From Bog-1198 sp963727045 (GTDB lineage: Bacteria; Pseudomonadota; Gammaproteobacteria; Steroidobacterales; Steroidobacteraceae), in NCBI GenBank assembly GCA_963727045.1, contig CAVSES010000002.1:310001-374000 (forward strand): 64,000 bases of DNA. Direction: 5' to 3'. The notes under the pieces were generated by a model that made no database searches, was not told the origin of the DNA, and saw nothing but the letters and a program-made list of their open reading frames with translations. Within the stretch, counting starts at the first letter, position 1. Every line of letters begins with the position of its first letter. A program made the translations under genes and the position numbers. Below, one piece after another: positions 1 to 7,928 of this stretch.

Positions 1-2
1 GA

Positions 3-266
3 TCGGTGGTTTCCCTTCAAGTGGAAACCGCCCTGCTCAACCGTGAGAATGCGGCAGCAAGAATTCATGTCGCTGCCGCATCCGTCGATCAGGCCGAAGA
101 GAACGTCAGGGATGCCAAGGAACTCTACGCCAGCGGACTGGGAACCAGCAATCAGGTTCTGGACGCAGAAGCTCTTCGCGTCATCGCGTTGACCAATCGC
201 GATGAGGCTGCCTACGATCTGTTCATCGCACAATTCCGGTTGCAACGCGCGCTGGGTGATTTGTGA
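3..266 (+). CDS. TolC-family outer-membrane efflux protein, C-terminal end (partial)
   Basis: Only the last ~87 residues lie in the window; the gene enters from the left edge. The visible part is one long amphipathic helix pair, with the repeat-like stretch SVDQAEENVRDAKELYASGL followed by SNQVLDAEAL and a final FRLQRALGDL. This is the usual C-terminal pattern of TolC/OprM outer-membrane channels, where LY..G.....VLDA marks the second coiled-coil repeat. Such proteins form the trimeric exit duct of tripartite efflux pumps or type I secretion systems. The pump partners would lie upstream, outside the window. Confidence 0.85.
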   Translation, partial: SVVSLQVETALLNRENAAARIHVAAASVDQAEENVRDAKELYASGLGTSNQVLDAEALRVIALTNRDEAAYDLFIAQFRLQRALGDL

Positions 267-327
267 TACCCATTGGGCTCGTCGGAGGCGGCGGGCCCAT
301 TCTTGCGGCCGCCAGCCTTAGGAAGCG

Positions 328-795
328 ATGATTCGAACTCGCATTCCACCACCCGTGTACGCGCTGTGTACAGCCGTGCTCATGTGGGCCGGGAATCGGC
401 ACGCTCCCTCTCTTCGATGGATCGCTCCGCCATGGAATCAGATCGGGTGGATAGCGATCGCCCTAGGATTGGGGTTGGACCTGTATTCGGTCCTGATCTT
501 CATTCGAATGCGCACGACGGTGAACCCCCTGCGTCCCGGCGATGCCACTCAACTGATTGTATCCGGCGTCTACAGCGTATCCCGTAATCCCATGTACCTT
601 GGAATGGTGCTGTCCCTCTCCGGTTGGGCGTGGCTGTTGGGCAACCCTCCCGCGCTGCTACTGGTTTGGCTATTTGCTCGTATTCTGGTCTCGATGCAAA
701 TCGTCCCCGAAGAAATTGCGCTCAAGAATCTGTTTGGCACGAGCTATCTAGAATATTCCAAACAGGTTAATCGTTGGATTGGCCGAAAATCCTAG
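328..795 (+). CDS. Isoprenylcysteine carboxyl methyltransferase (ICMT/PEMT)-family membrane protein
   Basis: A 155-residue protein with about four hydrophobic segments. The C-terminal half carries the family signature: GVYSVSRNPMYLGMVL (about residues 79-94), then PEEIALKNLFGTSYLEYSKQVNRWI. In this fold the RNPMY and E..L....G..Y..Y blocks bind S-adenosylmethionine. Bacterial members methylate unknown lipid or small-molecule targets at the inner membrane, so the substrate cannot be given. The start at 328 is preceded by AGGAAG at a suitable distance. The gene follows the TolC-type gene by about 60 bases and may be co-transcribed with it. Confidence 0.8.
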   Translation: MIRTRIPPPVYALCTAVLMWAGNRHAPSLRWIAPPWNQIGWIAIALGLGLDLYSVLIFIRMRTTVNPLRPGDATQLIVSGVYSVSRNPMYLGMVLSLSGWAWLLGNPPALLLVWLFARILVSMQIVPEEIALKNLFGTSYLEYSKQVNRWIGRKS

Positions 796-928
796 AGGAA
801 TGCATCCGCTTTGCGCACTCGCCATGATTGGATTGTCCTCGGAGCGCTGATTTAGCTAATGAGGCTCTGCGAGCACCCGGTCATTTTCCAGTTGAAACAC
901 CAACTCATTGATCCAAGAAAAATAATCT

Positions 929-947
929 TGGCGCGCCCGGACGGATT
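929..947 (-). repeat. Partial third copy of the tRNA-Arg 3' end
   Basis: Nineteen bases here match the first 19 bases of the 45-bp attachment repeat at 1081 and 12746, which correspond to the CCA end and acceptor arm of tRNA-Arg on the minus strand. The match stops abruptly at 948. It lies 152 bp outside the left attachment site, so it may be the scar of an earlier insertion event or a duplicated tRNA tail. Confidence 0.6.
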
Positions 948-952
948 ACTTC

Positions 953-1028
953 GGGGCCTGCGGCCCCTCGCCCCTCGCTTGCGCTCGGGGTCGCCCTAAA
1001 GGGCGATCAAATCGCCGGACGGCGATTT
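953..1028. repeat. Cluster of short perfect hairpins in the gap before the island
   Basis: The 585-bp non-coding gap at 796-1380 holds at least three perfect palindromes in a row: a 6-bp stem at 953-958/962-967, a 7-bp stem at 991-997/1000-1006 and an 8-bp stem at 1009-1016/1021-1028. None is followed by a T tract, so these are not obvious intrinsic terminators. Their density suggests a REP-like palindromic unit. I see no convincing coding sequence in this gap. Confidence 0.45.
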
Positions 1029-1048
1029 GTCGAACCCGCTTGTTGTCT

Positions 1049-1111
1049 GTCGGCGGTTCGAATCGAAACGCCTGATAGCTTGGCGCGCCCGGACGGATTC
1101 GAACCGCCGAC
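1049..1111. repeat. 16-bp inverted repeat made of tRNA T-arm sequence
   Basis: Bases 1049-1064 are the exact reverse complement of 1096-1111. The right arm is part of attL (the T-arm of tRNA-Arg read on the minus strand). The left arm is the same T-arm in forward orientation, just outside the island. It may be a fragment of another tRNA gene or of a rearranged attachment site. Confidence 0.5.
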
Positions 1112-1125
1112 CACCTGGTTCGAAG
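1081..1125 (-). repeat. attL: distal copy of the 45-bp attachment repeat
   Basis: These 45 bases are identical to 12746-12790, where they form the 3' half of the intact tRNA-Arg gene from the anticodon loop to CCA. Identity ends at both edges: T versus C on the left, GGAGG versus CCAGG on the right. A tRNA half repeated at the far end of an integrase-bearing segment is the standard footprint of tRNA-targeted integration. Confidence 0.9.
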
Positions 1126-1280
1126 GAGGAGGGTCTCACAAAATTGTTGCGGGAAGTTGCAGGAGGTTGCACCCGGACCGCACTCTAAAACTGCCTGTAT
1201 CTTCTTGTTTCTCTGGACTTTTCACCCCATAATGGCATGCAGGTTTCGGCACATTGCCGCAGCTTCAAGAAGCGGCCAAA

Positions 1281-1338
1281 GTGTACCCCTGTGTGTACCC
1301 CGATGTCCCGTGTACCCCCTCGAAAATGGGTGTACCCC
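1281..1338 (+). promoter_or_regulatory. Four GTGTACCCC repeats, candidate integrase arm-binding sites (left arm)
   Basis: The 9-mer GTGTACCCC occurs at 1281-1289, 1293-1301, 1310-1318 and 1330-1338, all on the plus strand, between attL and the integrase start. The first pair has the same 12-bp spacing and almost the same flanks (AAAGTGTACCCC...GTGTACCCCGA) as the pair near the right end at 12678-12698. Repeats placed this way inside both attachment sites are what the N-terminal domain of tyrosine integrases binds. The function is inferred from position and repetition. Confidence 0.65.
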
Positions 1339-1380
1339 AAGGAGGCAGGCCAGTGAAAAAAGGAACGGAAGGCAGTCCGA

Positions 1381-2694
1381 ATGTCTGACGCGTGGCTGCA
1401 GAACGCCAAACCTGGCGAGGCGCCCTACGACGTGACGGTGATCAACCGGACCGGTCTCATGGTCCGGGTACACCCGAGCGGCAAGATCTCGTTTAGGTTT
1501 CGCTACAAGCGCAATGGGAAGACTTTCCCAATGGTGTTCGGTGAGTACGGCACTCAAGGCCTGTCGCTGAAGCTTGCCTATGATATGCACGATCAGGCGC
1601 GCAGCGAACTCGAACAAAAGCTTGATCCGATTGAGGAACGGGAAAAGCGACTTCAAGCACTAGAGCACGCTCGCCGGATTCGTGCTGACGGTGACACCGT
1701 CGCCGACATAGTCGAGCAGTTCATGCACCGACGAATCATGGCTGAACGATGGGATAAGGCAACCAATTCCTGGGTCCGCGACCCCGACTCTAAAGTGAAG
1801 CCGCGGAAGCGACCCGAGAAGGCGTGGCAGATCCTCAAGCCGAACCTGGTCGATAAACTTGGCACACAGAAGGCCGCCGAGGTCACCAAGGGCCAGCTAG
1901 TCAAAAACCTCGAGGACATCGTTGATCGAGGGTCACCTGTCCAGGCTAATCGCGCATACGGCATATACAAGCAACTTTTCTCATTTGCCGCGGGCAAGGA
2001 CCTCATTCCCGCATCGCCGATGGCAGGTATCGACCCGCCCGCCGGCAAGAGTGAACCGCGCGAGCGCGCCCTGTCCGTCGATGAGATCCGGATCTTTTGG
2101 ACGAAACTCGATGATGCGGTCATGGAGCCGGAGCTGAAGCTCGCACTCCGCATTCTGCTATTGACTGCCCAGCGCCGAGGGGAGATTTCTCAGGCCTACT
2201 GGTCGCATATTGATTTCAATGCAGCAATCTGGTCGATACCACGCGAGAACTCGAAGAACAAAAAGCCCCACCAGGTCCCGCTCTCGCCCATGGCACTCGA
2301 TCTCTTCCGCCAGCTGCATGCGATCACAGGCAAGCGCAGTCGCGTCCTACCTCACGCCTGGAGCAATCGCTTTCCCGAGCGCTGCGTCAGCGAGGCGGCG
2401 CTCTCCAAGGCCATGAACAGGAACCAAGAGCATTTCGGCCTATCGCGGTTTACGACCCATGATCTGCGGCGGACTGCCTCGACTACCATGGCATCGCTCA
2501 AGATCCCGCGGCTGCACATTGAGAAGGTGCTCAATCACACCGTGAGTGACATTGCCGAGATCTACGATCGGCACGACTATTTCGAGCAAAAGCGGGATGC
2601 TCTGATGCAGTGGGCCGAGTACCTGCAGAAGATTCTCGACAACCGGGATTCCAACGTCGTGCCCTTCCGCAAACCCTCGCCGGCGGCCGCCTGA
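1381..2694 (+). CDS. P4-type tyrosine recombinase / integrase
   Basis: A 437-residue integrase that should insert and excise the island at tRNA-Arg. Residues ~10-80 resemble the DUF4102-type arm-DNA-binding domain (VTVINRTGLMVRVHPSG...FRFRYKRNGK), ~100-205 the SAM-like core-binding domain, and ~215-415 the catalytic domain. The active-site set is complete: Arg265 (TAQRRGE), His360 and Arg363 (THDLRRT), His386 (VLNH) and the nucleophile Tyr395 (EIYDRHDY). The start is the ATG at 1381, preceded by a purine-rich AACGGAAGG stretch. The family normally starts a few residues earlier relative to NAKPG, so the N-terminus may be slightly short. The GTGTACCCC repeats lie directly upstream, so integrase binding there could repress its own promoter. 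Confidence 0.95.
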   Translation: MSDAWLQNAKPGEAPYDVTVINRTGLMVRVHPSGKISFRFRYKRNGKTFPMVFGEYGTQGLSLKLAYDMHDQARSELEQKLDPIEEREKRLQALEHARRIRADGDTVADIVEQFMHRRIMAERWDKATNSWVRDPDSKVKPRKRPEKAWQILKPNLVDKLGTQKAAEVTKGQLVKNLEDIVDRGSPVQANRAYGIYKQLFSFAAGKDLIPASPMAGIDPPAGKSEPRERALSVDEIRIFWTKLDDAVMEPELKLALRILLLTAQRRGEISQAYWSHIDFNAAIWSIPRENSKNKKPHQVPLSPMALDLFRQLHAITGKRSRVLPHAWSNRFPERCVSEAALSKAMNRNQEHFGLSRFTTHDLRRTASTTMASLKIPRLHIEKVLNHTVSDIAEIYDRHDYFEQKRDALMQWAEYLQKILDNRDSNVVPFRKPSPAAA

Positions 2695-2752
2695 CGTGAG
2701 GTTCGTCGCCTGGGTGAGGTGCTGCGACGGATGATTTGATACCGTACCGAAT

Positions 2753-2810
2753 ATGTCGCGCCTAGGCTGATCCCCGAACGTCTGGAATCCCTGCCGGGCT
2801 GGCGCGACAT
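2753..2810. promoter_or_regulatory. 10-bp perfect inverted repeat upstream of the two-gene cassette
   Basis: ATGTCGCGCC at 2753-2762 is repeated in reverse complement as GGCGCGACAT at 2801-2810, with 38 bases between. It sits in the 149-bp gap between the integrase and the cassette starting at 2844. It may be an operator for an autoregulating cassette or part of a terminator for the integrase; no T tract follows. Confidence 0.4.
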
Positions 2811-2843
2811 TTCTTGCAGGGTTGCGCCAAATGGGAGGCGCGA

Positions 2844-3569
2844 GTGCCGGACATAGAATTGAGATATGGGGCGGCCGACCCCTATTGGCTACTGGCCGTC
2901 ATGAGCTTTCCGTTGCATGAGCAAGCTCGGCAGACGGACTATGCGATAAATTGGCTGTCAAACGATCTTGCCTCTTTCCCCGAGAACATTCCGCTCAAGA
3001 TCGACCGCCGCGCCTTGTCGCTCGTTGTCGCCGCTGCTAAATCGAATGGCACCGACAGAGCGACGGCCAATGCCTTCAAGCGCGGATCAATTGCCGGAGA
3101 CTATCTCCTGGCCCTGTATTTCATGCATCGCTTCTCCGAGCACTTCAAGGTTCCAAGCGTCAGTAAGGCAATCCATCTAGTCAGTCATTACTGCCAAACG
3201 ACAGAATATGGAGATGGCACGAAGCCGCCGAGGAGTGCGAGCGAGATACGCGAGTGCTTCCACGAATTTAATTCAGTAGCCCATCTTCACGGCGCTTACA
3301 GACTGTTGATTGACGTACCGAATCGCAAAAATCCCGGAATTTTCGCGAGCGAGCAATGGGTATGTGATTTCCTGGGCGTTGCTGGCGAACTGCAGGACTT
3401 TGGGCTTTCGTTTAAGCCGCCGGCACCGAAGGAGCAAGGCAGCTTACTCAACGAGGGCGATTTATGGCGCGTCCCAGACTCGATCGGACGGCGCGCCCTG
3501 TCGTTAAGGGAGCCTCCGAGTTGGATGCTGCGCTCGATAAAGAAGTACAAAGCGAAGAAGCGCGGCTAG
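2844..3569 (+). CDS. Unknown protein, first gene of the AbiGi-like two-gene cassette
   Basis: A 241-residue, mostly helical soluble protein that I cannot assign to a family. The chosen start is the GTG at 2844, preceded by GGGAGG five bases upstream; a TTG at 2814 is possible but lacks a comparable ribosome site. Conserved-looking stretches are KAIHLVSHYC, ECFHEFNSVAHLHGAYR and EQWVCDFLGVAGELQDFG, ending in a basic tail (IKKYKAKKRG). There is no signal peptide, membrane segment or nucleotidyltransferase motif. It is followed after four bases by the AbiGi-like gene, so the two are almost certainly co-expressed. GC is about 50% in places, lower than the chromosome. As the partner of an Abi-type protein directly after an integrase, a role in phage defence is plausible but unproven. 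Confidence 0.6.
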   Translation: MPDIELRYGAADPYWLLAVMSFPLHEQARQTDYAINWLSNDLASFPENIPLKIDRRALSLVVAAAKSNGTDRATANAFKRGSIAGDYLLALYFMHRFSEHFKVPSVSKAIHLVSHYCQTTEYGDGTKPPRSASEIRECFHEFNSVAHLHGAYRLLIDVPNRKNPGIFASEQWVCDFLGVAGELQDFGLSFKPPAPKEQGSLLNEGDLWRVPDSIGRRALSLREPPSWMLRSIKKYKAKKRG

Positions 3570-3573
3570 GCCG

Positions 3574-4371
3574 ATGCAGTCCAAGGTGATCGAGACTCCG
3601 CAGTCCCTGAAATTCCTCCACTCAATGAGGGATCGGGAATCCCTAGAGGCTGCCCTCCAAGAGGGTCTCATGTATAAGAACAACCCCGTGAAGTTCTCAC
3701 CGGCCGATACAAATGTCGCCTGGTCGGAGCTGCTTAATCTCGTTTGGCCCACGCTGATTCCTCACCTCGATCGGATCGGTAAACCATGGGTCGGCTTGAC
3801 AGAGCAGCGACAGAACCTCTTATTGCAAGGCATTGGTACGATGTCGGTCTCGATCCCGATGGTTTGCTTCACGGAGGTCCCAGAGGGTCGAAAGCTGCGC
3901 TGGCAGCAGTTGTTGTTCGGCGGTTACGGGGTCGTCGTGCGCAGGGAATGGCTTGAATCCCATGGTGGCGATCGCGTGTTGTACGTCGGCGCAGGCTCCG
4001 AGGTATCGATAAGATTGTTTCGCGTTCTAGCAAACCTCCAAATCGCGGGCTTGCATGTTGGACAGTCAGGGGACGTCCTGTTCGATTCGGGTCAGCTTCC
4101 TGCGATCATCGACCTGCTTGCCTATATCCAGGTTCGAAAGAACCTCGAAGAGCTTGAGTGGCGAATCGCGGGGCATCATGGCATCACGGGTGGAAGTCCC
4201 GAGACGGGCAAGCGGGTACCGCTTTCCCTTGATCAGATCGAAATTATTCTGGTCCAAAACAAGGCCGATATTGCGCACTTCAGAGCAATCGCCAAGGATG
4301 TCGCGCGTCGCCAGTCAGTGCTGAAGATCCCGCGAATTCAACGTCAGCCCGAGACTTTGAAGGGACCCTGA
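3574..4371 (+). CDS. AbiGi-like protein (abortive-infection family), second gene of cassette
   Basis: A 265-residue protein. From memory of the AbiGi family (PF10899, putative antitoxin part of the lactococcal AbiG phage-abortive system) I recognise three blocks: SLKFLHSMRDRESLEAALQE near the N-terminus, IPMVCFTEVPEGR around residues 93-105, and GGYGVVVRREWLESHGGDR followed by VLYVG around 115-138. These match the family pattern of a starting F-H helix, an IPMVxFxDIP strand and YGxxGIxLxKEW...NPVxY. The classical partner AbiGii is a nucleotidyltransferase toxin, and neither neighbour here looks like one, so the pairing would be different. The C-terminus (residues ~200-265) is basic and unassigned. 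Confidence 0.6.
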   Translation: MQSKVIETPQSLKFLHSMRDRESLEAALQEGLMYKNNPVKFSPADTNVAWSELLNLVWPTLIPHLDRIGKPWVGLTEQRQNLLLQGIGTMSVSIPMVCFTEVPEGRKLRWQQLLFGGYGVVVRREWLESHGGDRVLYVGAGSEVSIRLFRVLANLQIAGLHVGQSGDVLFDSGQLPAIIDLLAYIQVRKNLEELEWRIAGHHGITGGSPETGKRVPLSLDQIEIILVQNKADIAHFRAIAKDVARRQSVLKIPRIQRQPETLKGP

Positions 4372-4417
4372 CTATCCCGGCCGACTCGCTTCGGTAGGAA
4401 ATTTCAAAAAACTACCC

Positions 4418-4435
4418 CTCCGCAGCTCTGCGGAG
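4418..4435. terminator. Hairpin after the two-gene cassette
   Basis: A perfect 7-bp stem (CTCCGCA/TGCGGAG, loop GCTC) lies 46 bases after the stop of the AbiGi-like gene. There is no T tract on the plus strand. On the minus strand it is followed by a run of T (the plus-strand AAAAAA at 4406-4411), so it would terminate leftward transcription better than rightward. Confidence 0.35.
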
Positions 4436-4463
4436 CACCTGACCCTCACAAGTTATTGCTCCA

Positions 4464-4473
4464 ACATGCATGT
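4464..4473. promoter_or_regulatory. Palindrome ACATGCATGT upstream of the AlpA-like gene
   Basis: A 10-bp perfect palindrome 30 bases before the likely GTG start of the AlpA-like regulator. Position and symmetry suit an operator for autoregulation, but no protein can be assigned. Confidence 0.3.
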
Positions 4474-4503
4474 ACAGGTAACTGCATAGAGGAGCTTTCA
4501 CTG

Positions 4504-4773
4504 GTGTCGCAATCAATCTCTGGCGGGAACTCACCCGACGGCGCGATCGTAAAGTACTCGTCTGATTGGCGCGCCGCTTGGAATCTCAGCGAGCGGTCAT
4601 TCCGGAACTGGCGCTCCGCGGGAATTATCCCGGAGCCCGACGGAAATGTACTCGGGCGTGACATATGGAAGCCAGAAACGTTCACAAAGACGAATGCCGA
4701 GATCTTATCGGGAAAGCACTCCCGAGTTCGTAGACCGCCGCATCTCATGCCTAAGGCCGCGTCGGTCGTATGA
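4504..4773 (+). CDS. AlpA/excisionase-like winged-helix protein, left paralogue
   Basis: An 89-residue protein counting from the GTG at 4504, which has GAGGAG eight bases upstream. The central part, LSERSFRNWRSAGIIPEPDG followed by NVLGRDIWKPETF, is the MerR/AlpA-type DNA-binding pattern: a helix that recognises DNA and then the turn where an integrase-associated regulator reads P-x-P and G-R-x-W. Such proteins act as excisionases and activators of integrase in P4-like islands. It is clearly related to the protein at 11733-11984 on the other strand. Function as Xis is inferred from the family and from residence in the island. Confidence 0.65.
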   Translation: MSQSISGGNSPDGAIVKYSSDWRAAWNLSERSFRNWRSAGIIPEPDGNVLGRDIWKPETFTKTNAEILSGKHSRVRRPPHLMPKAASVV

Positions 4774-4824
4774 ACGCGCTCCTACCGCCGGAAGCCGCAT
4801 GAAATTTCAGGTTCCCAAACGGCA

Positions 4825-4856
4825 AACGGCGCGAGTCCATCACTACTCGCGCCGTT
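4825..4856. terminator. 12-bp perfect hairpin between island modules
   Basis: AACGGCGCGAGT (4825-4836) pairs perfectly with ACTCGCGCCGTT (4845-4856) around an 8-base loop. It is followed by CCTTCAACTT rather than a clean T run. It divides the AlpA-like gene from the replication module that starts at 4987 and probably ends the upstream transcript. Confidence 0.45.
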
Positions 4857-4986
4857 CCTTCAACTTCGACCACAGGACCAACAACCGTGCGAAATGTACA
4901 CTGCGCGCCGCGTCTGGCGCAAATCGATCAATCACGTCTCGAGCGTGAGCCGTCTCTGACGACGGCCGCCCGGGCAGCGTAGCCGC

Positions 4987-5181
4987 ATGAGCGCCCGCAT
5001 CATCCCCTTCCGTCCGCTGGTACGGACTCACTGGTGCGCGTCATGCGGTGCGCACTTCCTGCCACGTGCTGCCCATCATCGGCTCTGCCGCGAGTGCTTT
5101 CTCTGGGATCGCGCGCTTCAAGGCTTCGCCGTCGCCGACGCTGCATTTCGACAGCTGTGCTCCGCTGGTGGCGCCCAATGA
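4987..5181 (+). CDS. Small zinc-ribbon protein of the island replication module
   Basis: A 64-residue protein with two Cys pairs in a zinc-ribbon arrangement: CASCGAHFLPRAAHHRLCREC (about residues 17-37). It opens with MSARIIPFRPL, a pattern I associate with short proteins placed just upstream of island primases. Its stop overlaps the ATG of the next gene (ATGA at 5178), implying translational coupling. The role is unknown; it could bind nucleic acid or the primase. Confidence 0.6.
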   Translation: MSARIIPFRPLVRTHWCASCGAHFLPRAAHHRLCRECFLWDRALQGFAVADAAFRQLCSAGGAQ

Positions 5182-5363
5182 GTACAAACTCTGACGACCG
5201 CAGGATGCACTACTTCGCGATGCCGACTCGTGACGAGCAGGCGAATGCTATTCATCGTTTATCGCGATCAGGCGTGTCTGACTACGGGATCGCCAGCGCG
5301 ACCGGGCTGTCCGTCGAGATGGTGCGCGCGATTTTGGGCGAGCAGCGGCGGGTGAGCGAATGA
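5178..5363 (+). CDS. Small helix-turn-helix protein
   Basis: A 61-residue protein whose centre, QANAIHRLSRSGVSDYGIAS followed by ATGLSVEMVRAIL, reads as a helix-turn-helix of the type found in phage and plasmid regulators. It overlaps both neighbours by four bases (ATGA at each end), so it is part of one translationally coupled unit with the zinc-ribbon protein and the primase. It is likely a local repressor or a replication accessory protein; this is inference. Confidence 0.55.
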   Translation: MSTNSDDRRMHYFAMPTRDEQANAIHRLSRSGVSDYGIASATGLSVEMVRAILGEQRRVSE

Positions 5364-7721
5364 CCAACGCACCGACCGCGGAGCAAATCCGCGCCCACCT
5401 TGGCGCACTTGGCTCGAGCGCGAAGTGTCCCGCGCATGAGGACACACAAGCCTCGCTGTCGATCAGCGAAAACCCTGCCGGAAAGGTGCTGCTGAAATGT
5501 CACGCCGGCTGTTCGCAGGGCGCGGTGATCGGCGCCCTGCAGGAGCGTGGGATCTGGCCGAAGTCGGAGGCGATCGGCCTTACCGTCGCGCAGCTCGCGG
5601 CGGCAAAACACCTACCGGAGAATTTGCTACGCGATAGCGGCTTCGCCGACGATGAAGTGAATGGACGTCCCGTTGTCCGCATGGATTACCGAGATGCCGA
5701 TGGTAAAGTGTCCTGCGTCCGATATCGCGGTGCGCTCGGGACCAACGGCGGGGGCCCCAAATTCTGGTTTCGCAAGGGTGACAAGCAGCAACTCTTCGGC
5801 CTTTGGCGTCTGCGTCCGGAACCTGTGATTCTCGTCGAAGGCGAAACCGACTCACTCGCACTGTGGGCCGCGGGATTGAATGCCGTGGGCGTGCCGGGCG
5901 CCGAGGCATGGCACGAACGATTCGCCTCACACCTCGCACGCTGTTCCGTGATTTACGTTCACATCGAGCCGGATGCCGGCGGCGCGAAGTTCCGCGCGAA
6001 CTTCGAGCGCGAGCAGTCTGCGCGATCGCGTTAAATTCTTCACCGTTTCGCCAGCCGCGAAAGATCCATGCGAGCTACGCGCACAAAATGTTGAAGCATT
6101 TCGCGGAGCCATCGGAGTGGCCCAGGTGCGCGGCGACGATGCCGTGAGATCCTCCATTGAGGGCTCAACAGCTTCATTAGGTTCTGTTGGTCTTGGTGGG
6201 ACGGGACGCGGCACTGTGGGAATTTCTGCGTGGTTGGACCCCAAGCCGCTCGCGGATGCGCTGCCGCCCGTCGAGAGCTTCACGCCCGAATTGATACCCG
6301 ACTCCCTGCGCGCTTGGGTGATGGACGTAGCCGAGCGCACACAGGCGCCTGTCGAATATGTCGCCGTTTCCGCAATGGTTTCACTGGGCGCTGCGCTGGG
6401 CCGCAAGATCGCGGTGCGCCCTAAGCGGCTCGACGATTGGTGCGAATTCGCGAATCTGTGGGGCGCTGTGGTCGGGCCGCCTAGCTGGATGAAATCGCCA
6501 GCGCTCGATGAAGGCAAGCGTCCGCTTACAGTAATCGAAGCTCGCCTACTCGAGGGGTACGAGTTCACACACCGCGAATGGGAAGCAGACGACGCGTCCG
6601 CCAAGGTGAAACGGGACGGCGCAAAGGATCGAGCGCGTAAAGCGGCGCGCGGCGGGAAGGGGTTCGACAAGATGGAACTTGTTGCGGAGCCCATTCCCCG
6701 AGGAACCGAAGCCGCCACGCCTCATCGTCAATGACGCGACCGTTCCGGCTTTGTGCGAGGTGCTGCGCGCCAATTCGAACGGCGTACTCATATTCCGTGA
6801 TGAGCTGGCCGGCCTGATCGCCGAACTAGACCGTGAGGGAATGGAAGGTTCGCGCGGTTTCTACCTGACGGGCTGGTCGGGGAAGGATGGCCACACGCAG
6901 GACCGCATCCTTCGTGGAACCAATCTGCGAGTCCCGCATGTCTGCTTGTCTCTTCTGGGCGGCATTCAACCCGCCCGGGTGGCGCCGCTCCTGAAGGAAT
7001 CCATTGCAACCGGGGGCGGGGACGGATTCCTTGCGCGGTTTTCGCTGACCGTCTGGCCGGACTCGCCGGGCGAGTATCGAGCCATTGACCGAGTGCCTGA
7101 TGAAGACGCACGTAAAGCCGCGCACGGGGTGTATGAGCGCCTCCATTCCCTCGTCCCTGCGGACATCGGTGCAGAGCTCGTGGACGGCGTGGCGCCGTTC
7201 CTGCGCCTCGAGGCTGCCGCCGCGGAAGCTTTTACGGCCTGGGACGTGGAATTGCGCAATCGGCTGAGGAGTGGAGGCGACGACAGGGCGCACTTGCCGC
7301 TCATCTGGGCAAGTATCCCAAGGCTGTCTGTGGGCTCGCACTACTCGCTCACCTTGCCGATGGTGGAGCCGGCGACATTTCGGAGACTGCCGTCCTGCGC
7401 GCCCTGGCGTGGTCGGAGTTTCTGGAATCTCACGCTCGCCGGCTCTATGCGTGCTTGGGACAGGCCCACATCGAGGCCGCGCGCTCGCTGCTCAGTCGCA
7501 TCCGACGCAGGGACCTGTCATCACCGTTCACGCTGCGCGAAGTTTATCGGCGCGGATGGGGACACCTGCCCGATGCTGAAGCCGCGCGGGCAGCCGCCGA
7601 TGTGCTCGAAGCCCATCACTACATCAGCGGGAAGCCACTCGAGACAGGCGCATCGGGCGGCCGTCCGACGGTCGAGTACCACGTCAATCCTGCGGTTCTG
7701 GCTCCGGGCGTACAGTCATGA
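5360..7721 (+). pseudogene. Toprim primase / DUF3987 helicase-like replication protein, frameshifted
   Basis: Read across three frame changes this is one ~780-residue protein. The N-terminus has a CHC2-type zinc finger (CPAHED...KCHAGCS, about residues 20-55). A Toprim domain follows, with VILVEGETDSLALWAAG and VYVHIEPDAGG-like strands (about 155-210). The rest is a DUF3987 domain, seen as RLIVNDATVPALCEVL, IFRDELAGLIAELDREG and, after the last shift, HLGKYPKAVCGLALLAHLAD. The frames change near 6011 (after FERE, resuming at SSLRDRV), near 6700 in a CCCC run (before EEPKPPRLIVND) and near 7300 (before HLGKYPK). Such proteins prime and unwind DNA for satellite or island replication. The shifts could be true decay or indel errors. 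Confidence 0.8.
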
Positions 7722-7887
7722 AATACCTAGACCAGCTCAAAGCCGCTGGCGACGAGAAAAAAGTTTTTGCCAAGGGTCAGGCACCGCCAAAACTGACAAA
7801 ACCTCGGAGATGCCAATGCCGGAACTGACAAAACCGACAAAACTGGGTTCTGTCAGTTCTGCGGGTACCGGACCCGCCAGCAAATAA
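7718..7887 (+). pseudogene. Small island protein downstream of the primase, frameshifted
   Basis: It starts with an ATG at 7718 that overlaps the primase stop. The first frame reads MKYLDQLKAAGDEKKVFAKG and ends early at 7828. Shifting by one base near 7775 restores TAKTDKTSEMPMPELTKPTK and GSVSSAGTGPASK to a stop at 7887. The MxYLD..KA start and Thr/Lys-rich linker are typical of the small protein that follows the primase in related islands. Function unknown. Confidence 0.45.
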
Positions 7888-7928
7888 AATTTACAAGAGC
7901 CCCGGGAGCAGTCGTCCCGGCGACCTCA

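Noticed and set aside
1222..1656. Minus-strand frame through the GTGTACCCC repeats
   Set aside because: It reads the repeats as GVH/GTHRGT peptides and then runs antisense to the integrase; the repeats are better explained as DNA sites.
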